A DNA stretch of 64,000 nucleotides from Amaranthus tricolor (lineage: Eukaryota; Streptophyta; Magnoliopsida; Caryophyllales; Amaranthaceae), in the NCBI RefSeq assembly GCF_026212465.1, contig NC_080051.1, forward strand, positions 19,779,446-19,843,445, given 5' to 3'. The translations under genes were made by a program, and so were the position numbers. Positions 35,168-47,100 of this stretch are shown piece after piece. Positions within the stretch are counted from its first letter, which is position 1. Every line of letters begins with the position of its first letter. A model generated the notes under the pieces. The model had not been told where the DNA came from. It searched no databases and was given only the letters and a program-made list of their open reading frames with translations.

Positions 35168-38100
35168 TCAGCACATACTTGCATAGAACTCAGAAGATGA
35201 CTTAAATGCCTTGTAGTCATTTATGACTTCCATAGACCCTTGCAGTTTTTCAGCCTCTTTCAAATCAGTTTCGCAACCCCACACTCGGATTGCAAGCCTC
35301 CGACATTTTGGGGATTCTCTCCGGAAATATTTACTGTACCAGTCTATCATCTCACTCTTCTTTATATCCCTCACAAATTGTGCCACTTTTTCTGAAAAAT
35401 CGAACATATACCTGAACATTGAAAATGTATCATGTTAAAGCTGTGCAGTCCAAATGAAAACATCTAGTGATATCTGCAGCAATGCAAATCATATACCTCT
35501 TATCCACAATTTGATTCCAATATCGATCAGTCTCGTATGACAATGTTGGATCTTTCTCAAGCAATTTCGCAACCAACCCACTTTTAAAACTCTCAAAGGA
35601 TTCATCATCTAATCCTTCCTGCAACACAAACAAGGAAATCGAAAATAAATGCACAAATCCCAGGACCATGGATAATCCTTATAAAATATTTGTGAAAAAT
35701 TGAGAATATAAAATATCACGACAACGTGACACATAGGCATTGTCTTTTGTTTTAGTTATATTTATTATATCATATTTATTGATTGATATGATATAATAAA
35801 TATAACTAAAACATTAAGATAAACATCAAGAGCATGAAGTAACACAATATGATAATGAATTATCTAATAAATGATTATTTTATCAACGATCTCTCATGTT
35901 GTTTTATTTTGGTATATCAGTATGTAGCCAACCCAATATTATTGAGATTAAGGCCTTGGCATTTTGTTGTCTACGTTGATTAGTGTACACCCGAGAAAGA
36001 CTTAATTAAAGTGTGAGAAAAAAGGTCCTTGCACCCTTTTTTATCCCTTATATTTATTTCAGCCTTCCGGTCCTGATTGGTGTTAAGTACATATCTATAT
36101 TATTTGTCCAATATAGTCAACACATAAACAGAGCAGAAGAGCCAAGGAAAAAGCTAGTAGTACCAGAAACTCCTTGAGACCATCAATGAAGTAGTCAATC
36201 CTGTCTTGCAAGTACACAGGATTATACTTGGAAGATTGAACAGAAAAGCAAAAACCAAAGATACGATATGTCATCCGTGAGCCACACTGTACAACATAAC
36301 CAAGCTGCTCCTTTGTCCTATATTCCAAGTCAAAATAGGCAATAAAAAGAAAAGAAAAGTCAATCATCAGATGGATGATAAATTGGTAACTATAGCTAAA
36401 TTAAGCTTGGAACACAACTAAATGGTGAGACTAACAACAATTACAGAAAGTATTGCAGCGATCACCGCCCCCCCAACACCCCCCCTCAAAAAAAAAAAAA
36501 AGAAAACCAACCACCCAAATCAAAAAGGGATATTCCACGTGGTAACCCTGAGGTTTTGGGTTTTCCTCGTGGTAAACAAAACTTTTAAAAAATCCACGTG
36601 GTAACCCTGAGGTTTACCAAGTTGTTCCACCGTGACCTTTTTGCACATAAAAATGTTAGCAAACGTTAATTTCAAAGCTTTAAGGCTGCTGCATTCCTAT
36701 TTATACGACTGACTATTTCAAATGCCATCAGTTTTAACATTTTCCCCCAAAACATAAACCCTATCTCTACCATCTTTAGATTTGGGGGAAAAATATGATT
36801 TGGAAGAAAGATAGTAGAGTTGGGTTTTATGTTTTAAGGGAAAATGTTCAAATTGATGGCATTTGAAATGTTTGAGTCGCATAAATAGGCGTACAACAGC
36901 CTTAAAGCTTTGAAATTAACGTTTGCTAACGTTTTTATGTGCAAAAAGGTCACGGTGGAACAATTTGGTAAACCTCAGGGCTACCATGTGGATTTTTTAA
37001 AAGTTTTGGATACCACGTGGAAAATCCAAAAACTCAGGGTTACCACGTGGAATTTCTCAATTAAAAAAGAAAATTAAATCCCAACAAAAAGAATCATACG
37101 AAATTATTTTCAGACTCATACCTTAGCTGATTGAAAAAAGGCTCTTGCCCAATCTCATCAAACAGATCAGCAAAACCTTTCAGGCTAAACACATCCGCAA
37201 CACTTTCCTGCTCAATTTGATAATACAACTGCACATATACAAGAGATGGTGTGAGAAATCCAATATTAAAAGAACAATAGAGAAAGAGCGCAAGGATGTA
37301 TAGACAATGCATATCACCTCAACCACAGAGTTTGGTTCCAGCTTATTTTTTACACGAACGTCTCTAACAAAGTTTGCTCCAGAAGGCAGACATAGAACTT
37401 TCTCTTTATGCCTCATCTCTTTAGGAATTGGTGGTACAGAGAAGCAACTTTTAAATATGTTAGATATATTGACGGCTTCTTCTTCTAGCAAATTTCCATG
37501 GCAGAGGCCCTCAATGTATACCTGGAGGAAAAATAAGAACATCCGATCGGCCAAATCAGAGAACTCATAGGAGAAGGATTTTCACACTAACAACAACATG
37601 AATGTCAGAGCCTTAATCCCAAAGGATTAGGAGTAGGATTTTGAATTGAATAAATCTTTACAATGTCCTATTGTTTGTCAACAAATTTCAGTTTAGAACT
37701 TTCACCCATAAATTCTATATATGAATCTTGGGAAAATTTTGAACTTCCATTAACATATCACAACCTATTCAACAAATAGGTAGGATTTGCAAAAGTAGAT
37801 ACAATATGCTCTTGATTTTTATATTCATAAAGAAAATATACTTAAATAGATATCTAAAAGAAAAACAGTCATCTATTTCCAGATTTCTCAACAACTCCTA
37901 TGTCCTTAATTACTCTCTATGGGGTCAGTGGGTTTCAAGTTTCTACAGCATAACCGCATGCAGCCACAAAACAGCATATAAAGCTGAAGTTGAGATTTGG
38001 TTACTGCAGAAAAGGGGCGAAATTTTGGAAAAAAAAAATTAGTTATACAAGCTATGTTGGCTCAATTGGTAGAGTAAAGGACTTTTAACCTAAAGGTCAC

Positions 38101-41100
38101 AGGTTCAAATCCCCCCCTAACTCTTCCTTTTATTTTTTTTTTTTTTGCTTTTACAGTTTTACTCCAGATTTCTAATTCCCCAAAATCCCGCCCCTGTTTC
38201 CCCGTTTCCCTTGTTTCCTATTTTATTCCCAATTTTTTATTTCCACAGCAGCAATCAGCACTAGGCACCCCTGACCAAAAGCTCAGTCTTCATCTCTTCA
38301 GCCTTCAGTCTGCTAGTCCCTATCTGCTGTTCGGCTGTGCCCACGCTCCAGCCGCCAACTAGCAGACTTCACTCTATGACCTTTGTCTCTTCAGCGGTTC
38401 AACCTTCTCTTTCTCTTAGGTAAATAAATCATCTATTGCAATTTTCTTATCTATTTGTTTATCCATTTGTTTAAAAATTAGAGCTTTTTTTTGTTTATCT
38501 TAGAAGCTACTAAGATAACCATGTCTTTCATCAGTTACATCATTTGTTGCTTGATAGAAAGATAGATAAAATAAAAAGCACTAATAAATGTGCACATTTT
38601 ACATACCTGGGAAAGAAGATTTGGAATGAAAGATTGCAAATCAGAAAGGGACAAATCAGTTAAGCATTGTAGCTTCTCATCCACATCCCAAAAGCTTTTG
38701 CAAAGAATTTGCAATCTCAAGTATGATGCATGACTTAATGGCTTAATGTTAGAGTTCTTCAAATTCCTCTGAAAGCCCTCTTTAATAACCTACAAAGTTC
38801 CAGAAATATAACTCAGTTAATTAAAAATTTTTAACTTCAATTTTAATTTACAAGTTCTCATCCTTTGATAATCTATTTAATTTTTTTTCTTTGGAAGAAA
38901 GACTTATGAGACAACATGATCCAGCAATTTAACCTTAAATCGATCTTCTTTCGGTGAAAAAGATTTTGCAACCTCCAATATTTTATAAAGTAAAAGCGGA
39001 AGCTTTTCACTGAAACCATAAACCTTAAGCTCAAGTTTGTCACCGGGAATAGATATTGAAGTTTCTAACTTGGCTATGCTGGCCTACAAAAACAAAGTAA
39101 AAAGCAATTATGTCAAAACTGAAAAAGTCAAAAAAGCATCAGCACAAGAACCCTGCCATCAGTGGAAATGACACAAGTGAGTCCATGACTAAATCTCAAA
39201 CAATAAGAACAAAAGTATGGGTTCTATATGCAACAAAAGAAATGACAATGAAACATTTTGCATCATATATAAGCACCCCTAAGCCCTGCCACCTACATAT
39301 ATTCCATCCACATTGAGAAATATTGGTATAGTGAACTTTTGAACTACTCATTATGTTTTAAAAAACTAAAAAATATAGAAAAAAGGCAAATGAACTTTAA
39401 TCAATTATTTTCGCTGGAAATCCCTTCAACTAATACTCAAAAAACACAATTTAACAACCTTGTGAATTGCCAAGATCAAGCATTCGCTACTGGATTCTAA
39501 GATTCAACCCACCCAAGTTTGTCAACTCATTGTATTCAAAGGTTTACTTAATCTAATTGCTTCAACTGCTGATAGCTTAGCATCTTTGTTGATTTCCTCC
39601 TCCCAGTAATTCATCTTTTAGACCTCAAATTCCCAAAACTTCCCCATCCCTTAGCCAGAAAAGAAAGATAAGAATTTTCAACACCATCCAATATAGTTTG
39701 AAGACAACGTTTCAGTCACGAAATTCATGTAAACAGCTCAAAAGATGACATCATACAGTTAAGTTGAGATGTAAGAAGCTAAGTAAACAGGAAAGGACAC
39801 AAACAATTGAAAAAATCCTTTAGAGACAAATTTTTATAGCTGAGTATTGTTTCTTTTCAACCTACAAATAAATTGTTCAAAAATTTATTTATCTGGAGAG
39901 ATAATAAGAAATAAAAGTATTCAGAGTCCTATTTTTATATCAATAAACAAAAGGAATCAGAAAACATCATGGCGTAGGATTTAGTCATGGACTCACTTGT
40001 TCATTTCCACTGATGGGAGGGTTCTTTCACTTATGCCTGCCTTTATTGACTGTTCAATTTTTGACAGAATTGCTTTTTCCTTTTTCTTTTTGTAGGCCTG
40101 CATAGCCAAGTTAGAAACTTCAATATCCATTCCCAATGACAAACTTGAGCTTGAGGTTTATGGCTCTAGAGAAAAGCTTCCGTTTTTACTTTTAAAAAAA
40201 ATTGGCATTAAAATTTTTTTCACTGAAAGAAGATCAGTTTAAGATTAAATTGTTGGATCATGTTGTCTTTTAAGTCTTTCTTCCCTACAAAAAAATTTTG
40301 AATAGATCTTTGAAAGATGAGAGCTTGTATAATTAAAATTGAAGCTATAAACTTGTAATTAACTGAGTTGTATTTCTAGAACTATGTAGGTTATTAAAGA
40401 GGGCTTAGAGAGGAATTTGAAGAACACTAACATTAAGCCCTTAGGTCATGTGTCATACCTGAGATTGCAAATGCTATGCAAAAGCTTTTGGAAAGTGGAC
40501 GAGAAGCTACAATGCTTAGCTGATTTGTCTTTTTCTGAGTTGCAATCTTCAATGCAAAATCTTTTTTCCCAGGTATGTAAATTGTGTACATTTATTAGAT
40601 TTTTTATTTAATCTACCTTTTTGTCAAGCAACAAATGATGCAGTTATTTTCTAGAGAAAGACATAGTTATCTTAGTAAACTATTTCACATTCAGTGCTCA
40701 GTATAACATCAGCTAGTGACAAGATGAATAACAGATGATTAAATTGAGACTTTTTTTGCATAATATTCCATTGTTTTTGAAAAAACTATTATTATATCAC
40801 AAGACTAAAGAAAAAGTATTATTTCCCCTATACAATGAGTGGAAGATAGAATTAGTGATGAATAATAATAACTATAAATTGTCACCAACTAATGCAATAC
40901 TGAGCGCCAAAAGTAAAATACCTTACTAAAATAACTATGTCTGTCTCCAAAAATAACTGTTGCTTTATTTGTCGCTTGATAGTAAGATAGATAAAATAAA
41001 AAGGACTAATAAATGTGCACACTTTACATACCAGGGAAATAAGATTTTGCATTGAAGACTGCAACTCAGAAAAGGACAAATCAGCTAAGTATTGTAGCTT

Positions 41101-44100
41101 CTCGTCCACATCCCAAAAGCTTTTGCTTAGAATTTGCAATCTCATGTATGATGCATGACTTAAGGGCTTAATGTTAGTTTTCTTCAAATTCCTTTAAGTA
41201 CCAGAAATACAGCTCAATTAATTACAAGTTTATAACTTCAAATTTAATTTTATAAGCTCTCATCCTTCAATGATCTATTCAATTTTTTTTCTTTGGAAGA
41301 GAAGTTTAAAAGACAATGATTCAGCAATTTAAACTTAAATCAATCTTCTTTCGGTGAAAAAGATTTTGCAACCTCTGTTATTTTATAAAGTAAAAGCAGA
41401 AGCTTTTCACTGAAATCATAAACCTTAAGCTCAAGTATGTAACCAGGAATAGATATTGATGTTTTTAACTTGGCTATCTTGGCCTACAAAAAAAATAAAA
41501 AGCAATTCTACTACTGAACGATCAATAAATGCATCAGCGCAAGAACCCTGCGTGTGTGATAACTCGGGTCAAAGGGTCCAAGGACATTATCGTCTTTTCA
41601 CTATTATTAGTCTTTGTATTGTGTCAATTAGAATAGTTGTTAATTTTTGTAGTTGTCTCATAGGGCTTAGGCGATTTAAAGAGCCACCCTTTGTAATAAT
41701 AATTAGCTTTGGGAAATAATAAGAATAAGGGAAGTTCTTTTAGGAGTCATTGGGCAGACTCGAATTGTCCAAACTATCAGTTTCCGTAACGGGTCCAGCT
41801 AATCTGTTACAAATGTAATGTGATAACTCGAGTCAAAGGGTTCAAGGGCATTATCATCTTTTCACAATTATTAGTCTTTGTATTCTGTCAATTAGATTAG
41901 TTGTTAATTTTTGTAGTTGTCTCATAGGGCTTAGGCTATTTAAAGAGCCACCCTTTGTAATAATAATTAGCTTTTGGAAACAATAAGAATAAGGAAAGTT
42001 CTTTTAGGAGTCAATGGGCAAACTCGAATTGTCCAAACTATCGGTTTCGATAACGGGTCCAGCTGATATGTTATAAATGGTATCAGAACGGTACGGTTCC
42101 GCTGGCGAGTTTAATATGGGAGACAGACTATTGGAAATTGCTGAAACAATATAATTAGTTGAGTATAGCATTAGTCAAACAACTAAAAGAAGACACTAAG
42201 AATATGAAAGAAATGGTCAAGAATAAGTTTCAAGACTGCAAGAAACATGTTCCTTGTATTGAAAAAATACCATTTGTGAAGATTCAAGGTTTAATGAAGA
42301 GATTGAAGGCAAAATAGATCTGAAGTTTAAAGAAGAGATTAAAGATATATGTGAGGAACAATAACTGTTCACGAAGATAATTTGAAATACCAAGAGTACC
42401 CAAATGTGGAGGAAAAAGAAAAGATAAAGGTAAGTATAATGGGTAAGAATCGGTCAAAGAAAAATGGAGAAAGAGGCAAGAAGAAAATCAAGAGAAACAT
42501 GAGGAATTTGGGTAAAAGGAAAATTAAGAAAGGAAAAAAAAGAAAAAGAAATAGGAAACAAAGAAAGACAACAAACAAAAAAACCAGGGTGAAAAAAAAG
42601 ATGGCACGAAACAGTGAATGTCAGGGAAGAGTTAGGAGAGAGGCAGTGTGTAAATACACACCGAGGAAGAAACGAAAGAAGAAAAAGAAGACTTTCAATG
42701 TTCATGAAGAGGGAAAGCTAGGACTGGTTGATAGCGGGTCCGGTGGTGGACCGAGAAAAAAGACGGCACCGGTTGTGACGGTGGAAGGGTGTGAGAAATG
42801 GAAAAGCAAGAGTAAAAAGCGGATGAATGTCGGCGACGTTGAGGTATTACTTAAAGTCGCCAAAAATTGTAAGCTTACCGGAATTCAGTGAAGGCAGGCG
42901 TGCGGCGCCTGGAAGGAGGAAAAAGGCGTAAATGTCGAAAACTTTGGGCGACTCACCGTGAACTACTGGTGGTTGGTCGGCGTGGGGTGAGTTCTCGTAA
43001 AGGGGTTGTTATGTTCTTGGGGTTGGAGTTTAAGAAGAGAGAATTAGAGAAGAAGGGAATTGTGAAGGGGGCAGCCGGGAATCGTGAAGGGCTCGCCGGC
43101 ACCGTGAGGACTGCAGAAAAGGTCAAAGCATGGCGGCGGGTCGTCGTGAACCGATGGCAGGTGACCGTCGTGAGAAGAAAGTGGGCTGCTTCTTTTAGAA
43201 TTCATGAAAGGGAAGGAGAGAAATGGGATTTAAGGATTGCTTTGAAAAATCAGAATGTGGGCCTTTTTACACTCTTAAAATTCATTTTTAAGACTTTCAA
43301 CCCATTTTAAAATATTTCCATTCCATTTCTTTTCAATCCACTCACTTCACTAACCCACCTCTTCAAAACCTTCAATCTTAAAATGGTGAATGGCTCACAT
43401 TTGAGGATAACCTATTGGACACACAAGGCTAATTTTTATCCACCTTGAGGGCAAGGTGGAACTTCAGGCAGTCAGTAATGTGATAACTCGGTCAAAGGGT
43501 CCAAGGGCATTATCGTCTTTTCACTATTATTAGTCTTTGTATTGTGTCAATTAAATTAGTTGTTATTTTTTGTAGTTGTCTCATGGGGCTTAGGCTATTT
43601 AAAAAGCCACCCTTTGTAATAATACTTGGCTTTGGGAAATAATAAGAATAAGGAAAGTTCTTTTAGAGTCATTGGGCAGACTCAAAGTGTCCAAACTATC
43701 GGTTTCGGTAACAGGTCCAGCTAATCTGTTACACAGTGCAAAGGACACAGTGAGAAAAGAACAGAAGTATGAGTTGTATAAGAAACAAAAGAAATGACAA
43801 TGAAACATTTTGTATCATATATAAGCACCCCCTAAGCCCCTACCACCAACATATTTTCCATCCACATTGAGAAATGTTGGTATAGTGAACTTTTGTACTC
43901 ATTATGTTTTAAAAATTAAAAAAGAATATAGAAAAAAGGCAAAAGAACTTTAATCAGTTAAGTTTATTACATGCATAGAGTCTACTATTTGAAAAAAAAT
44001 CAGCTTAGCTCTAAGATTTAAGCATCAAAGCTTGGCATGGAGTAACACATCTTCCATGTCATCATTTGGGCTCCAAATGAAACCAACTTTCAATTTACTC

Positions 44101-47100
44101 TGTACAATTAGAGTAAAAGTGTTGCTGGCACATTATGTTTTTGTATATATTGAGTTGTGATAAGTGTCAAAGAGAAAAACTTCCAAAGTGTGGCACTACA
44201 CTCTTTGATACAATTTAAAACTCCAGCATCAGCTTTTCATGCTTCCATCAAAACTCAAAAGTAGGTCAATTATTTTCGGTAGAACACCCTTCAACTAATA
44301 ATCAAAAACACACAATTTTAACAACCTTGTGAATTGCCAAGATCAAGAATCTGCTACTGGGTTCTAAGATTCAACCCACCCAAGTTTGTCACTCATGGAA
44401 TTCGAAGGTGTTTCTTAATCTAATTCCTTCAACTGTTGATAGATTAGCATCTTGATTTCCTCCTATCAGTAATTTTTCTTTTAGACCTCACATTCCCAAA
44501 ACACCCCCATTCCTAAGCCATAAAAGGTAAGAATTTTCAACAACACCCAATATAGCTTAAAGACAAAAAGTTTCAGTCACGAAATTCATGTAAGAATCTC
44601 AGAAAACGACATCAAAAGGTTACGTTGAAGGGTAAGAAGCTACGAAACAGGAAAGAACACAAACAATTAAAAAATTCTTTAAAGAAAAATTTTTATAGTT
44701 GAGGGCTGTTTCTTTTCAAGCTAGACATAAATTGTTCAAAAATTCATTTCTTTGGGGAGATAATAAGAAACAAAAGTATTCAGAGTTTGATTTTCATATA
44801 AATAAACAAAAAGAATCAGCAAACATCATATTAGAATGTTCGCTTGTATGATCAGTCCTTCCTCCTTAGAACTTATAAACTGTAAAGAAAATTCTTCACA
44901 GATCAACTAAAACTTCTTACTTTCTAATCTGATAAGAAAAATGCCAAGGCCTTAATCCCATTTGGGAAAACTGAAACTTCTTAAATGTTACCCTAGCAAA
45001 GATTCAAAGCAGCCTAAAATGTACAAGACTAACCTGGTATACAATCTCATTAAGCTCATCTTTAAGGAGAAGAACGAACAATTCAGTCAAGAGACTATTG
45101 CGCAAACTTGCATAGGCCCCCTTCAAATTTATACGGAAATATGTATTGGCACGAGGATGTTTAAAGGTCTTATCGAGCTTGAACCAAAGCTTGATCAATG
45201 ATGTATCAAGTATACATCTTGGATAACATCCACCAGCAGTGTCATCGGACAAATTATCACCATGAACAGGAAAATTAACTGGAATAAACTCATTCCTTGA
45301 AGGCAAATGCAACGATGCATCTACTGTTGGAGGGTCCTCCCAGAAGTCCAACATGGATGGAGCAATATCTTCCTCGGTGTACCTTGCTCCAAACCATGGC
45401 TCACACAGGACATCTACAATCAAGACAAAGAAAAAGAAAAGATAAAGCAGATTTTGTAGTTTAATGGTTTAACCATTTTTCGAAGCTAGAATCACCAAAA
45501 TGAAGGACACTCGTCTTACCTCCAGATTTATCAAAGGCCTTTGACAATATGTCAACCCTCATATTTCCTGGAACGAGAAAATTAAGAACGAACTTTATCT
45601 TCTCAACATCCCAATCTTCATACGCATATTCACCATAAATAACATGCTCTGGAGGATATACAAGCAAATTTGCTGCAAAGGAAAAGGTAGGCGAATATCA
45701 ACTAACAGATTACTAATACAAACTACAAGTATAAAGAATGAAAATCCTAGAGTTCATCAAGTGAACAAAGAAGACATACAATTATCCATCTAACAAAAGC
45801 ACAACCACTACCATAAAAAGACTCAACAAGATAACTTCACATGCTCAAGGAAAATAACACAAATCACACATCAACCAATTTCTATAGGTTCACAAGAAAC
45901 CAAATTCCATGGTTTCACAAGAGACCAAGTTCAATAGGTTTATAAGCATCGTAGTTTGTCACACCGTGACGAATTTCTGAAAATTTATTGCAACAAGGCC
46001 CTATAAAGGAAACTCTCATGCTTGTCTGGTTGTACTAAATTACTAATACACGTGTCTTATTGCAGGTATATTGTCATTGCATGTTATTTTAGTTTTTTTC
46101 TCAGCTCGTTGCACTTACGGGTTTCATTAGCAAGATATAATAACCTCGGAGATCCAGACACCACACATGAATTTGCATTGTACATGACATGGTATCTAAG
46201 CGCGAATGTAACATTATTTTAACAGAAAAAGCAATCACAACAATCGGTTGACAAGGGACAAAACAAGAGGTAGGAAGTGGCACCACAATTGCGAGCATGG
46301 TGAACCAAATATGAGTGCAAACGAGCAAGCTTTCGGAGAGGCTATTCTAGGAGATGGGAAGTATGCTTGTGGATGCTTGAACTCATGATAAGGCATAGTT
46401 TAAGTTGAGGACGTGTTAACAAATCTTGGGATGATATGAAGAAAAATAACATAATGGAAACAAGTACAAAGGGTATTGTGGTGCGAGGGGAAGCAATGCT
46501 TGTGCAAACATCTTGATTATCATTGGGCAAGCATAGTAGATTGTTGTTTATGCTACATGTAACAAGTTGTGGTGACTTTGTTGTGCTGGCATATATGATG
46601 TGTTGATGAACGAGGAGGCAATGATGAGCGCACCCAGAAGTGTTGCAACTAGGATGGAGGAGTTAGTCACATGCAATTTAGAAGTTGAATAGCATCAAGA
46701 TCTATATAAGGCCACTCCCATGCCTCTCTGATAACAGGTGAAGACAGAAAATATACCATATAGTAGGCCACAAAAAAAGAGCATTAATTGAAGACTATTC
46801 AAACCGAAACAATAAGACGTTGAATCACATTACCACCAACAATAGTAATAATTATTATCATAACAATTAAAAACTAGACACAAGATCAACATAAAATTAC
46901 ATCAATTAGCGAGAACGATAATCAAAAAAAACTTCCTAAATGTCAAAAACTCAGCGTTTCCCTTGATGGGATATCCAAAATACACCCAATATTTTCTTAT
47001 AAAAAATATTCACAAAGAAAAAGGCATTTATACTTTTTTGGTTAAAATTTACCATTAATGAGAACATATGTTAGATAAAATAATTGAAAAAGAGAGTAAA

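Noticed and set aside
38049..38120. Functional nuclear tRNA-Lys gene
   Set aside because: The acceptor strands do not pair.
41035..41484. Copy C as real alternative nardilysin exons
   Set aside because: An in-frame TGA, a lost donor and a lost acceptor prevent normal use.
42454..42705. Antisense frame opposite the basic protein
   Set aside because: It is the complement of a purine-rich stretch.
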